Shown piece after piece: positions 23,133 through 36,335 of a stretch of 64,000 bases of DNA. Under the pieces are notes generated by a model, which saw only the letters and a program-made list of their open reading frames with translations, searched no databases and was not told where the DNA came from. The stretch spans positions 79,412,798 through 79,476,797 of the forward strand of contig ML679961.1 in the NCBI GenBank assembly GCA_007922225.1, read 5' to 3'. The DNA is from Emydura subglobosa. Taxonomy: Eukaryota > Chordata > Testudines > Chelidae. The position numbers and the translations under genes are program-made. Numbering within the stretch: the stretch's first letter is position 1; the number at the start of each line of letters is the position of its first letter.

Positions 23133-25644
23133 GAATAGGGCCTGTTCATAGAGGATGCTAAACACGCTCAACTCCTGTTGACCTTGAAAGATCAGGCCCT
23201 TGTCAGGAAGGATGATAGAAAATTCAAACTACGTATGAGATTTTCAGATGGCAGAAGATCTGTGCAGGCACTTAAGTCAACATATATGGCTTGGTTTTCA
23301 AAAGGGTTGAGCATCCGTTGCTTTACTTGCTTTTCTTTAAGGAGGGATGATGTAAATGTAGGTACCACTCTGTCTGGAGTGACTCATGACTGAGAATGCC
23401 AGCCTCAGGGCAGACACCTCAAATGGCTGGTATGTTCTATAATTAGATCTTACCAACCCAGTAACAAATGAACTCAGTGAACTTCCAAAGTACTACAGTA
23501 GTCTTATAATGGAGTCACAGACAGTCCTCTTAGACACTCAGTCTATCTTGCTACCCAAGTCACTGGACTTAGTGGACTTAGTAACCAGTGGTTATTTACA
23601 CCAAAAATCACAAAATTTTCAGTTTGCTTCTAGTCCCAAGTCACTTATCCCAGATAAGTTTGTACCTTAGATCTCACACCAAAAATAACTCTGATAGCCA
23701 ATCCTATAATAACTACAGGTTTATTAATTAGGAAAAAGAAATAAGTTATTTACAGGTTAAAGCAGACAACATACACACAACTGAGTTCGGTCTATGGTTT
23801 CAAAAGGTGACAGAGATGTAGTAATCTGTCAGCACTGAATGTCTTTTCAGGGCTCTCTATCCTTATATTTAGGAATCCTTGCCCTTGGAATTCAGACAGG
23901 ATAAAAGAGACCCAGTTTCTTTATCAGGGATTTTTATTTCTTCTGCTCCAGAGTCCAAAACTGGTGGGATGAGTTCATGCGTGGGTCTCTTTTCCTGGAG
24001 GGATTTAGGAATGCTGTTAACAGGGCCTCTGTCCTTTGATGCTACACAATACTTCAGTTGCCTCCAGTGGACTATTCTTGTATGCAGGGTGAACATTTGA
24101 CCTCAATCAATGTTTCTTTTCCTATTTGCTGAGTTACACAATTAGACATTTATAGTGCAAACACTGAATATAACTTTATACTATGGGCTTATAGAGGTTA
24201 TAAGTGAGATTTATACATGCAGCATCCTACAAGCATTTTATAAAGTCGAAACACATTTTTATCAACTTAACATATAGTGTCTATTTTGATGATGTTAACA
24301 CGCAGGTAAGCAAGACTGGTTTCCAGCTATACACTTGTAAGTGTTCATTGTGGCCTGGGGGCTTGGCATGAGCTGGCACCTGATCTGCCAGCACCACAGT
24401 AGGGTTCCAACAAAAATAACTACAGGCTCTTAATATTCTTGTCTTTAAGCCATTCACTTATTCAGTGCATGAGATTTAGTAAAGAAAACAAAGCTCATGA
24501 GTAGTAGGACAGTGTGTGCATGGGTTCATTTGCTGTGCATCTCAAAGAAAGTTGCATGTCATGTTTATTTTGACCTTATTGGCACTGAGAGAGAAGCAAA
24601 TAGGCAAACTACTTAAGGGAAGGTCATAGCAATGGGCCTGCTGCCAAGTGCAAACCAGCTTCCTTTGGAGCTCTAACAGCCTAGAATGTAAATGGCAATG
24701 CATGCTTAGCACAGAAAAAAAAAATGCATTTTCTTTGCCAGATCTCCTGCTGTAACCAAATGAATATTTTCTCTCCTGTATGCGTTGCTCCATGTTCTAT
24801 CTTTTTAACAGCTTCATTTCCTTTCTTTTCAACATATCTATCAACAAAATGCTTTCCATCATTTCAGGCTATTTTTATCCTCTTATCAAAGTTATTTCCT
24901 TCAGTAAATAGTTTCCTGGCATTGCTGCTGGAGCTGGGAGCTGGAATTCACATTAGGGTACAATAGGTGCTGCGTGTGTGGGAGGCGTGAGCAAGAGCAG
25001 TGCTTTTCTTTTTGGCTGCTTCGTATAGAACAGCTCCCACGGTTGCATGAGGATGCTAATTTTATTTTAAAAATTACAACCTTTATGTAAGCGAAAGGTA
25101 TTTATAATGTCAACGGCAACAAAGCTAATCTGCCCAGGGTGCCAAAATAGCTTTGAAATTAGACTTCGTTTTATTTTTCAGACATTTCTTTCATGGAAAG
25201 TGTCCCCCTCCTAATTGCTGGTGGTTGTGGGGCTACACAACATGAAACCATGATTAAAATATCATAGAAAGTCTGTGACTATGATAAATTTAATAAATAA
25301 AACCAACATAGGGGGTCAAGATACAAAAAAGTGGAGGAAGAAAATGGGGAATGAATATGGAAACCATAGGGGCTATAGATCGTGAGCTCCTGCAGCAAGT
25401 GGGACTATACTATACACTGTACCGGTATAACTATGCACTATTGGTTATATTAAATGTACAGTGTAAAGTTTTTTTTCATTGGAACCAGATCAGTGTTTCT
25501 CTACGCCATCCCACGCATGAGTAAAAATAGTAATTTTCACACATCCCTCTGTTGAGATTATTTCAGAGAATCGGGGGAGCAGCAGTTTTGCTTTCTCACT
25601 TAGGCATCAGGGCTTTATGAACACAACTTCCTTTACCTCTAAAG
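23133..25644. other. Non-coding stretch, one probable old repeat
   Basis: No gene is recognised. About 23690-24370 has 'acaggtttattaattagg' and 'gaaataagttatttacagg', wording I associate with an old interspersed repeat but cannot classify. 24990-25260 is repeat-free and unremarkable. Confidence 0.4.
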
Positions 25645-25814
25645 CTGGGGTTCTCAAACAGGGGGTCATGATCCCTCGGGATTACAAAATTATTATGGGG
25701 GGGTCATGAGCTATCAGCTTCCACACTTGCTGGTAAGAATGGCATGGCATGGAGGTCCTCACAGCCTGAAATATTTTCAAAGGGGGCCCAGCAAAAAAAG
25801 TTTGAGAACCCCTG
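25645..25814. mobile_element. hAT-type non-autonomous DNA transposon
   Basis: The ends are inverted copies: 'ctggggttctcaaac' on the left and 'gtttgagaacccctg' on the right. The bases just outside are ctctaaag (25637-25644) and ctctaata (25815-25822), an 8-bp duplication with 6 matches, the size made by hAT transposases. The interior has 'gggggtcatgatccctcggg' and 'ggtcatgagctatcagcttc', typical of Charlie-like elements of this sort. It encodes nothing and is 170 bp. Confidence 0.85.
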
Positions 25815-27916
25815 CTCTAATAGGAGTGTGTGGGAAGGCAGTTACCAAGGTAACTCCCCACACGTCACTGGAATTATTGGTTCCCCCTAGTCTTGTTTAA
25901 CAAGAGTGTGCTATAAAATATGTGTGACCCTTGTTCTGGGCTTTATAATAGCTCAATAAATTAAGTTTTAACAGGGCAAATATTGATTGAATGAATGTAT
26001 ATTATATACAACACTAATTTATGGGGGAGGTGGATGTAGGAGCAGTTTCTAAATTGATCATTTCAAAAAAACTCACTTAGATTATTAGAAGGTAAATTTT
26101 AAGAATATTTATTAACTTGTGACTTTGACTCAGGATGTTGATATAATCACTGTTACTTAGTACTATTGTCCTTTCTGCCAGCCACTTTTGTTACTGCTCC
26201 TTAACAATTTTTATGCAACTGATCTTAAAATACAAAATTAATGTTGACTCCTTTAAAAAAAAACAATACCCCCCTACCCCCGTGATTTCTGGCCCAGACG
26301 GTGAACAAAGATTTAATTCTAGACCCCAAATCAATACTAGTTCATGAGTGTTGTCTTTTTTTCTTTTCCATTTAAGTTGAATTCAGTGCTGATGAATAAT
26401 GCCAGATTTGTAGCACTAGAGACTGAAGATCTCTGTCCACAGAATAGGTACCTAAGAGCAGTGGCTCTGTCAACTTTCCTGCCAATGCTCTGCTAACATA
26501 CCTCAACCTTGTTATGTAGGGACCCTCTCTAGGAATGAGATGGTACATCAGTGTAGTTCATTTGCCATGCCCTTTCTGTGTTTGGCCTCTCTGAATGTGA
26601 TTTTTATCACAGGGACTTCTATCCACTCGGAGGTGGAATGCGTCCACCAACTCATTCCGTAAAACTGGACCATATTCAAACTAAGAAACCTACTGGGGAA
26701 AAGCTCCATTTTAAAATATCAGCCTCTCTTACTCTTTTATTAAAGCCTTGCTGCTTGCTTATTTCTTGAGAATCTCAGCTTTCATTTAAAGAAAAAAGTA
26801 AATTTCTAGCCCTTGTGATTGCAGAGAAAAGGTTGACCGGAAGAAATGAGTTTTGACCCCAAAACATGTCGCTGTCTTGATAGATGCAGGGTCTTCTACC
26901 CATCCAAATGTTAAGTAGAGAGCTGTGTAGTGTTGCTGATGCACTCTATGTCTGCGGCTTTGGAACTCAGCCTATGCTATTATCCCAGTGCCAACTTCTA
27001 CTGTTCCATGAACCTGAGTGCTACACTCTATTTTCATTTTGTGTGTCTGTTATTTATGCTTCCTACCTGTCTGTGCTTTACTGCACTGAGAGAGTCTCCT
27101 GGCAAAAAAAAAGTTAAGGCTTAAAACTCATCTTTGTCTGATCATATAATTCTGGTGCACATACTGTTCTGTTTCTTCACTTTTACCTCTGCTTGATTTT
27201 TAAACTTGGTTTTCAGTATTGAAAATGTGTTAAATTCCTCTAAGTGTCAATGCATGTGTTACCAATCTGGGTTAAAAAATATAAAATGAGGATGATGGTG
27301 AATTCAAGATGATACTTAGATGGAACAGTCTGGAATCCAGCTTTACTGCCTTTCACCTCCTTAACTTCCTCTTTAGTTCTTAGAATTCCACTGCTTGCAA
27401 TGCATTAATATGTTAAATATACAAGCCTTTATATTGTCCTGACTTTTTCACTTACTATACAGTAGTGGCTTTGATGGATCATGTTTTGCAAAATACTGCT
27501 CTATTATAATTGGCAGTTTCTAACAGATAATTGTGAATGCTGGTAATAAGGGGGGCCACTTTATCCCATCATGTGCTATTCAGAAAAGCTTAGCAGGTGG
27601 GCTAGGATCAAGTCCCTCTCTTTTTCTATTGATCTTTCTCTTATGTAAGCAAGTACAGCTTAAGTAAAACAAAGACTCAGCTGGCTTATGTTAGTGAAGT
27701 TGCCCCTTTAGCTTTAGTTTCCTATAGTGGCTCCTGCTTTAGGAACTGAAAATATAGACTCTAGCTCCAATAGCAACTCAATTTAATTTATTAACCATGT
27801 TTGCAGAGTATTATAGATCTGTAAAGAAGTGTATGATGCCATTAGGATTTGACATGGGCCACAGCCGATATTCACTTCCCTTTGAATTCTCATGAGATAA
27901 ATGGATCCAAAAGTTT

Positions 27917-27918
<2 letters not shown>

Positions 27919-27962
<44 letters not shown>
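27919..27962. repeat. (TC)n(AC)n microsatellite
   Basis: Sixteen TC units run directly into about six AC units. Confidence 0.95.
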
Positions 27963-28960
27963 TCAAAATACAACTCATAAGATTATGTTGCTAACACCAT
28001 TTATATATCTGTTGATATAATTGATATTGAAAACAATTGGCTTGTTAATAAAAAAATGATCAGTCTTTTGCAAAATATAAATTTTTAGTACATAAAAACA
28101 TTACCAGCACATAGGAGTTTGTTCACAATTTTTATTTCTGAGTTTTGTGTGAAGCGAGAGAGAGGCTGAACTAGGGATGGTATGGAATGTTGGCTCTGAG
28201 ATGTATAGAACTTTGCTGAAGTTTGCTCTGATTGAGACCTGAAAACCACAACTTGAGCCTGTCTGTATAATGGGGCTATCCTGAGCTCTCTAGACCTGAA
28301 CCTCCTGGATCTATGGCAAAGTTCTGATCCAGATCTGATTCTGCACTTGAACTTCATGACTTGGGTTCATCTCAGTGGATGAAACACAGAGCCTGAACTT
28401 GCAGTTATGATGGAGACAAAACTTCCATTGACATCCATATACAATGAGGCCAATGAAAGTTTGTCTTTGTGTGGTGTCTGCAGGGTGGGGGTGGGGGGGA
28501 ATATGTTCTGGGAAAAAAGAAAGCAGCAGTAGGTGTGGAAAACACAGTCAGCGCAACACTTTTACCTATTTTCATGAAGTGCCACTAGAGATTGTTTAAT
28601 TATCTCTACATCTAGCTAAATACGCTGTTTTATCCCAGATATTACAGATCCCAATGATGTTTTAAAAACTGTTTGCAAAACCATTTTGGAAACTGTACTT
28701 TAAATATGCCTGCCTATCCCCAAGTGGCATCCTTTTCATTTGCACATTTAGATGAGATAATTTTGTCATATTTAACTGCCCTCTAGTGGGATCCTCTTCC
28801 CAAAAAGATTTGCCTGCCAGACTTAATCATCAGTTTGAAATCCAAATTGAGGACCTCTCCTCTTAATGTATGGTTGTAGCTTTTTGCTGTGTTTTAGTTG
28901 GTTTTTAATTTTGTGAAGCAGTGATGCTTTGCATTATTGAATTCTGCTATATAGATAGTG

Positions 28961-29074
28961 GACCAGATTCTGCCACCATCACTCCCTTCCAGTAGTACCA
29001 TATTTCTTGAATAGTCCGATTGATTTAAAAGTAAAGTATTGGTCATGGTGAGTAAGGAGTGGCAGAATCTAGCC
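28961..29074. repeat. Palindromic element
   Basis: Left end 'gaccagattctgccacc' is mirrored at the right end by 'ggagtggcagaatctagcc', and the next inner blocks also pair loosely around a TTGATTTAAA centre. Same class as the other short palindromes. Confidence 0.6.
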
Positions 29075-29872
29075 TTAAATAAATGTTATATCAAAAGTGG
29101 CAAATAAAAGATTTTAAAGAAAATCCATTATCGGATCAGAATAGGCTAGAATATCAAGATGATAGTCCTTTTAATCCAGTATTTTGTCTCTAACAGTAGC
29201 CAATACCAGATTTTCAGAGATAAATGTAATGGATTAGGCATTCCAGGTTATACCTCCTGAGCAAGAGAAACTGACAAGCAGGCCTCAGTAGATTCCTTTC
29301 CTTTCCCCAAGAAAAGAGTTCAGGGATCCTCTTTGGATGTCAAGCAGTTGCCATGAATGTCCGTGGGCCCATGTGAGAATCTTCAGTATAACAGGGAGTG
29401 TAAAGACCTTTTTTCATGCATGGGCTACTATAAGGAGGGACCAAAGCATCCTGAACATATAACTGAATTCAATATCAAACATTTTGAGCAACTTTTTACA
29501 TTCAGATGTACTCCTCTAACCCATCCCTACAGCAGGGAAATCAATATACTTTTAACTATTTTTTGTGAATCAAAGCTCTTGTCCTGATGCGGGAGGATCA
29601 AAAGAAACAAAGAAATTACCTAATCCATTTCATTGTCCCAAAAGAAAAATATTAGCTGAATTTGAATGTATTCTGTGCTTGTAAAATGAAGAGGATCAGA
29701 GGATTAACCTGTGACTAGATAGTAAGGCTGGGTCTTTGCTGCTTCCATTACACTGGGGCTAAAATGACATTTGGATATTGCCAAATCTGCTGGTTTTGTG
29801 TGAAGAACTGTTTTGAGAGAAGAGTTCAGTTCTGAAAAAAGTGATGTTATTTAAAAGTGCCAAAATAAACTG

Positions 29873-29935
29873 ATGGATTTCAAGACAAGAAAGGACAATA
29901 GTGATCTAGTCTGCCCAAATGCTTGTGACTAGCTA
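29873..29935 (-). mobile_element. CR1 LINE 3' fragment
   Basis: 'ttcaagacaagaaaggacaa' followed by 'gtgatctagtctgccc' matches the common CR1 tail phrase about aggacca...gatcatctagtctgacc, read here in the minus orientation. It is only about 60 bp long. Confidence 0.5.
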
Positions 29936-31754
29936 TGCTGTCTTTCTCTTGTGGGTTTTCAGCAGAGTAAATTGCCCAAAATTAAACCTGAAGGTCAAAT
30001 GCAACCTATGGCGCTCTAAAATGTGGTGCACCATGACCTTTGCTTGAAGTCCTTGGGGAAGAGACTGCTGCTAAACTGCAGATGTTTGTTGTTGATGGAA
30101 TTAAACAGCAATCTCTTTCTATTCATGCCTGAAAGAAACTACAAGTTGAAACAATTGTGATGATTATGCATTTTGTTTTGCTAAAAATATACATAAATTG
30201 TATGACCTTTGAACATCTTGCTGCTTTCCAAAGGATCCCTTCATAGTATGAAGCTTGGGCATTCTTAATTTAAGCCCGTAAATTCAGACTGAACATTATA
30301 ACTCTTGCTTACTTCCCAATTCTCTAATCTGCTTCTAGCTGATCCTAGTTTAAAAACTAGACCCATATAGATAATAATTCTTAAACCACAGAACCATCTA
30401 GAAGGTCTCATTTTTAATGAGGTTTTGTTAGCATTTAATTGTACTCTGTTGCTATGATAATTACTGAGTCCAGAAACAATCATCGACCATGTTGTGAAAA
30501 TGAATCTTCAGTAGTGGAAAGGCTGAAATCAAATAAAGTGGTGGCTGCTAGATAATACTTGGCATTTTGCCAAAGCTTGTAGCTGTAGTGACCTCCTGAC
30601 CAAACGATAAGTGCAGTCAGAGAGATTGCTTTAGAGAGGGACCGTTTTAAAAGTCTGGGTGAGTATGAAGCTGACTTTATCATATAGTAGGTGAATCAGT
30701 CTGATAAGAGAAGGTGTTGCAGAAAGTTAGTGGATATTTCAGAGATAAGAATGGGGAAAGACTCGTGGGCCTGGCATACTGATACCTTAGAGTCTCTTGC
30801 ACATCTTCAGCAAGTGCAAAGCAGCTTTAAACCCAGCTGAACTGACCACTGAAGGATTTTCCCTCCATAGGGGCCTCCATGGATATCACAGAGCCTATAA
30901 TTCATGCTGAAGATAAGATTGGTGCCTGAGCATCTCTAGAATTGGGGGAACACAGAGGTGGTTTTGAGCCACCTTTGCATGGACCTCTAATCCATCCCTC
31001 CTGTCTCTTCTCCCTCCCCCACCAGCTTCACTGAGTGCTCCTCAGCCACATCTAAGGAACTGCCCTCTAATCTGTAATTTTACCAACCTCAAATCTCAGT
31101 GGGATTTATTTCAAGTGATTGATAGCAGTATTCAAAGTCTCTCTCTTCCAAAGAGTCTGTTTATAATCTCAAATATTGAAGTATCTTGTGATGTAAGCTA
31201 ATGCATATGCTGTACAGCACATACCATTTTTGTATCTGAGATTGGGCATTACTATACTGAGTTGCTACTTTTGTAAAACTTCTGCTTCAAAGTGTGGCCA
31301 CTCATTTCCATGTTATGAAAAGACTTCAAGCAAAAGCGCTGAAAGAGTCTAATTAGTTAGCAAAACTATAGTGAATCTGCATATTTGTTTCTCTTTCATC
31401 TTAATTTCATCATTAATACCACTCTTAAACTCTAATTGCTCAAATGGGGCCTAATGATTACAGAATTCCTCATTGTTGTGCACTAACAGAGTTCTCTTAT
31501 CTTTGTTATGATATGAAAATGACACTTACTCAGAAGGAAATTGATATTAGTTGTACCATAGAGAATTGTGATCACATTGTTTGAAATGGTAGTATTTTAA
31601 AATTATATTAATCAATGAGACTGTACAGTAAAAACCTTGACATCTTCTTTAGCTGCAATATACCAGTTCTTTCATTTTGGAAATCTTACATGTTCTGAGA
31701 TAAATTTATTTGATTAGAAGTTACAATTTGGGATGTGAATTAGTTTTTAAAAGT
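29936..31754. other. Non-coding stretch, nothing recognised
   Basis: AT-rich with no coding frame above 75 codons and no repeat I can name. Confidence 0.55.
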
Positions 31755-32080
31755 GCCGAAGTAATAGATTTTAAGGACAGAAGGAATCACTGGATAATCT
31801 AGTCCGACCACCTGTATAATACGGGCCATTGGATTTCACTCAGTTACTCGTGTATTGTTTGAAGAACGCATATCCTCAGGAATGGCATCCAGTCTTTAAG
31901 ATTTCAAGAGTTGGAGAATCCACCATTTCCCTTGGTAGTTGGTTCCAAAGGTTAATCACTCTCATTATTAAAAATGTGCCTTATTTTTCATTTGAATTTG
32001 TCTGGCTTTAGCTTCCAGCCGTTGTCTCTGATTATGCCTTCTCTGCTAGATAAAAGACCTTTTTAGTACCCAGTATTTTC
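31755..32080 (-). mobile_element. CR1 LINE 3' end
   Basis: Read on the plus strand: 'ttaaggacagaaggaatcac', 'ataatctagtccgaccacct', then 'gttggagaatccaccatttc', 'ttggttccaaaggttaatc' and 'gccttctctgctag'. This is the order of a minus-strand CR1 3' end. Its coding part is absent. Confidence 0.75.
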
Positions 32081-32084
32081 ACTA

Positions 32085-32154
32085 AGGCCCACTCCAACTT
32101 CCACTGAAGTCCAGTGGAAGGAGACTTTCTACTGACTTTGGTGGGAGTTGGATC
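32085..32154. repeat. Short palindromic element
   Basis: 'cccactccaacttccactga' is inverted in 'ctttggtgggagttgg', with an ACTGAAGTCCAGTGG core. It sits next to the CR1 tail before it. Confidence 0.55.
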
Positions 32155-32888
32155 AATGTCTTCAGTATCTAGTGGCTGGAAAGGATGAGTCTTACTAGTA
32201 TAGGCACATGGTCAATTAAAAAGAGGGTGTTTCAAGGGGCCGAAGTTCCACTGACAATTAGCTGCTGAAAATGATTAACACAAGTATTCTTGCCAAAGCA
32301 GCTATACCCTTTTTACTTTAATTCTCATCCATAACATTACAGACAATGATATCCCTAAAGCTCCTGGCTGCACACTCTGACTAACAGGAGGCTTTCAGCA
32401 GGCCCCTACACAAGTCTCTACATGGTTACCGTTTTTTGTGTGGTGACCTGAACAGCTGCAAGGGTTGCCTTTCTTTTTCTCCTTGGACTCCTTTGCATTT
32501 ACCTGCCAGTCTATCAGAATTGCCATCTGCTACGTCAGTGAACTGCTTTCATGTTCCATGTTTAGCTTGTAGTCAAATTCCAGTCCCACTTTCACTGACA
32601 TCTGTTTTGGGCCTTAACTTGTGGAGGATCAAGACTTTATTTTGCACCTGGATAGTGATGAGGCTTGAGTTGCACCCACTTACACTTGCATTTCTGAGTT
32701 TGGCCCATTACCTCTAGCTGTTCTTGAAACACACTAGCACTCGAAATGTTCAGTGTGGTCATTCACTTCATTATTAGACTTTGGTTTTGTTTAAACTGGT
32801 GTTTACTAGAAGTAGATTGCCTTGGTTAATGTAAGAGATTACTGGTAAAGAGTTAGGTGGGTAGGAAGGAAAGTGCATTCTACCATTA

Positions 32889-33420
32889 TGACGTTCCAGG
32901 ACGCAGTCCAGACCAGTGAAGGGCTCTATTACCTCTGCCCTGCAAACTGAGGTGCATCACAATGCTTTGTTGCCGTAGCTCCCAACCTGGGCTTCTCACA
33001 AATAGCCAAACAGCATGCAGGTCACACCCTGAGTGTCTGTATGTAGCCAGCAGTTCTGACCCCAGTAGCCTGTCAGCAAACACCAGACACATTCTGGCTT
33101 CCAGCAGCCTTGGCTACTGCTGGCAGGGTGATCCCAGCCCATTCACAATCCCAGATTTTCCCCCAAAAATGTGTGTCCTGCACTGTCCAGCCCTCTTCTG
33201 GACAGTTCAGATACATTAGTTCTGTTGCCCCTCTAAGTTGTTTCCTTTGTCATCTGCAGAGGAAAAAAAAGAGATGGGTAGGAAAAGAGAACTTGAAGGG
33301 GTTTGCCCCTCACTTTTATAGTTCAGTCACCCTTTGAAATGTATTTTCCTGAGAGTGACTCCAGATAAAGTTCTTTCCAGCTGAGAGCAAGGAGACACGG
33401 AGTCTGATGTGGGAGAGGTT
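32889..33420. repeat. Unclassified interspersed repeat
   Basis: Phrases such as 'agccaaacagcatgcagg', 'gccagcagttctgacccc', 'cagcagccttggctactgc' and 'ggtgatcccagcccattc' look like a recurrent turtle repeat from memory. The higher GC content than the flanks supports an insertion. I cannot give its class (possibly an LTR piece) or exact limits. Confidence 0.35.
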
Positions 33421-33783
33421 TCATGCTAAAATGCAGATCTGTTTGATCTGCCCTCCTTCTTTGCCAAAGAATGGTCACTTGATAGGTTATGGTCCATCAG
33501 CTTTGATGACTCCAGGCTAGAGGCATCAATTTGTCTTTTGTCTTTGAGAAACATGTTTACCCATTTCCCACACTTAAATTCATAACTTTTACATATAATG
33601 TTGCTACACACATTTAATGATATTATTGACCAGCAGGTTATTAATTTTAACTGATACCTTACAAGGCGTAGTTTGTACAAAGAATATTACAATAGTATGT
33701 AAATTCTGATTATAGAGGTGCATTTTGTCATAAACCTCACAGCAGATATTTGAGACTAAATTAGGTAAGAAGTGTATGGGAGT

Positions 33784-34790
33784 CACAGAATCATGGAAAT
33801 GTAGGGCTCAAAGGGACCTTGAGAGACCCTCTAATCCATCCATGCACTGAGGTAGGACTTGGACCTTCCCTTACAGGTGTTTGTCTAACTTGTTCTTAAA
33901 CACCTCCAATGATGGCGATTCCACAGTTTCTTTCAGAAGCCTATCCTTAGTTTTTAGAAAGTTTTTCCTACAATCCAATCAAATCTGCCTTTTTGCAGAT
34001 TAAACCAATAATTTCCTGTCCTACCTTCAGTGAACATCGAGAACAGTTGATCACCGCTCTCTCTATAACAGTCCTTAACGTATTTAAAGACTGTTAACAG
34101 CTCCACTCCCAGCCCCTCATTTTCTTTTCTGATGACTAAACATGCCCAAGTTTGGTGGGTTTTTTTAACCTTTCTTCCCAGGTCAGGTTTTCTAAACCTT
34201 TTATCATTTTTGTTGCTCTCATCTGGACACTCTCCAGTTTGTTCACATATTTCTTAAAATGTAGTGCCCAGAACTGGACCCAGTACTTCAGCGGAGGCCT
34301 CACTAGTGCTGAGTAGAATGAGACAATTATCTCCCATATCTTACATAGGACACTCCTGTTACAACACCCCAGAATATTAGCATTTTTAGCAACTTCATCA
34401 CATTTTTGGCTCATATTCAATTTGTGATCCCTATAACTCTGAGATCCTTTTCAGCAGAACTACCACCCATGCAGTTATGCTCCATTTTGTAGTTGTGCAT
34501 TTGATTTTTTCCTTCCTAAGTATAGTACTTTCCACTTGTCTTTACTGAATTTCATCTTGTTGATTTCAGACCACTTTTCCAATTTGTCAAGGTCATTTTG
34601 ATTTCTGACTCCTCCCAGGTTGGTGTCATCCACAAGTTTTATAATCATATTCTCCATTCCATTTTCCAGGTCATTAGTGAAAATATTGAATCCAGGACTT
34701 ATCCCTGTGGGACCCCACTAGATACATCTTGCCAGTTTGACAGAGAACTCTTGATGGCTACTGTTTGATTAGTCTTTCAGCCAAATGATA
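33784..34790 (-). mobile_element. CR1 LINE, truncated, ORF2 3' part plus tail
   Basis: The minus strand carries the C-terminal part of the CR1 reverse transcriptase polyprotein in two open pieces. At 34475-34657 'IIKLVDDTNLGGVRNQNDL' and 'WSEINKMKFSKDKWKVLYLG' show the degenerate catalytic DD and the MKFNxDKCKVLHLG-type motif. At 34136-34420 'LVRPPLKYWVQFWALHFKK' and 'KLESVQMRATKMIKGLE' continue the C-terminal domain. The 3' tail lies at the left (33784-34130) and ends at 'cacagaatcatggaaatg', a decayed form of the CR1 ATTCTATG repeat. Stops and shifts show it is dead, and the 5' end is lost at about 34790. Confidence 0.92.
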
Positions 34791-35062
34791 GGGTAAATAG
34801 TTTTACAAAATGCAGAGGTGATCCAGCTGGTCTTTTCCAGTGCTACTATGTGCAATTCCTTTTTTCTCACCATCAGACAATTTGCTGAGTATTACCCTGA
34901 AATATGAAAGAATCTACTTAATCTATTGATTTAAAACAATTTTTTGTCTAAAATATTTGTGAATGTTTGTGACTGCTCTGAATTCAGAATGTTAGAATTG
35001 CCGTGTCAAACAAAGGACAACAGCTTTGTTCAATGCAATCATTAGTTCCTAGCACATAGCCT

Positions 35063-35138
35063 TCCAATCCTTACTCACGTGAATAGTGCCAATGAGTTTT
35101 AATGGGACTTTGGCATGATTAATGGTGGTAGGACTGGG
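35063..35138. repeat. Short palindromic element
   Basis: 'ccaatccttactcacgtga' on the left and 'aatggtggtaggactggg' on the right are decayed inverted copies around a GGGACTTTGGC core. Confidence 0.5.
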
Positions 35139-36335
35139 CTCTCAACTTCCATTTTAAAGGCTGTTAAAAAGTCTTGAGGTTTTAACAGAACTCTTCAGTT
35201 CATTTGTAAATAACATGAAATCCCATTACCAATGGGAATGTGGATGCTCTTGGAACATTTTTGTGGATCAAGAGACTTTTAATCTATTCTTGCAACAGAA
35301 GCTCAAAGAAATGTCACCACAGAGAAAGTGGTTTATGCCACTGTCCAAGTTTATATGTGCTATCTAGCATTAGTAATACCCAAAGATTTCTAGAAACCAA
35401 GGTTTATATGTCTATTATAGGCTCTTTGGCAGGATGTGAAAGTTATCCTTAAACTCCATTGGGTATAGTTTTAGTAACTTGATTTCTGTAATTCTTAAAC
35501 TGTGATATTTTCTTTGGATATCTTTTGCCTCAGTTTAGTAGCCATCAGGGTGTAATGAAAAGCCAAACTTGGAATCATTTTGATTCTGGTTGTAAAGTGA
35601 ACTGTGAAACTAATTAGAAACTAAGTGGTCTGGTAGAAGGAAAAACAGATTTAGATTGCTCCAGATATGAATGATTGGTCTTATTTTACCATATTTAAAA
35701 AAAAATCCATACAAAACACTAAATTAAGAGAACATTAAGGTAGTAGCAAGGTTAATCTCTCGAGTGTCAGGAAATGTCACAGATCAGATTTCACATGCAT
35801 CTTCTTTGAACAAATTGGACCTTCAGTTCTCAGCTGTTTCATTGTTTGTTTCTGACCACTGGTGTGAGCAGGGTTTTCACTAGCTTCCAGGCCAGCTGGA
35901 GAGGGTAGAGCTCTCCTGTCACGTTAGGATAATCTTTATTATGGCAACATACATATTAGCATTTCACAGTCAATATATGACAATGAATGGCTGTACATCA
36001 AAAATAATGTATAGTTCTATAGCTGTGGCTAAATCTGTAGATGCCCCATTTCAAAATTACTACCACTTACCCAGTATAGGTTCCTTATCAGGATGTAAGG
36101 CAGTAATATATAAGTTAAATGCATATATTACCCGTAACTCAGAAGATGTAAACTACAATATCTCTTTGCAGCACTTTTTACTAAGAGCTATAATTTAATT
36201 TCACAATATATTTGGCAGTGTTTAACTCCAATTAAATACACCAGGAGATGTTGCTCACAATGGCCCAGAGAGAGATGGGAGGATAAGCAGAACTGAATTC
36301 TCTGGGTATTATTTATCCTCGCCAACCAGGGGTTT
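35139..36335. other. Non-coding stretch, nothing recognised
   Basis: AT-rich, with no coding frame that resembles a known family and no clear repeat. Confidence 0.55.

Larger units (their letters stand above)
25823..29872. other. Non-coding stretch with small repeats
   Basis: Aside from the microsatellite and palindrome listed separately, no gene is recognised. About 28146-28385 carries words such as 'tctgatccagatctgattc' and 'cttgggttcatctcagtgg' that loosely resemble the foldback element at 58362. Confidence 0.5.

Noticed and set aside
20140..24370. Two blocks (20140-20460 and 23690-24370) that look alike in general wording
   Set aside because: I could not align them convincingly, so I do not claim they are one family.
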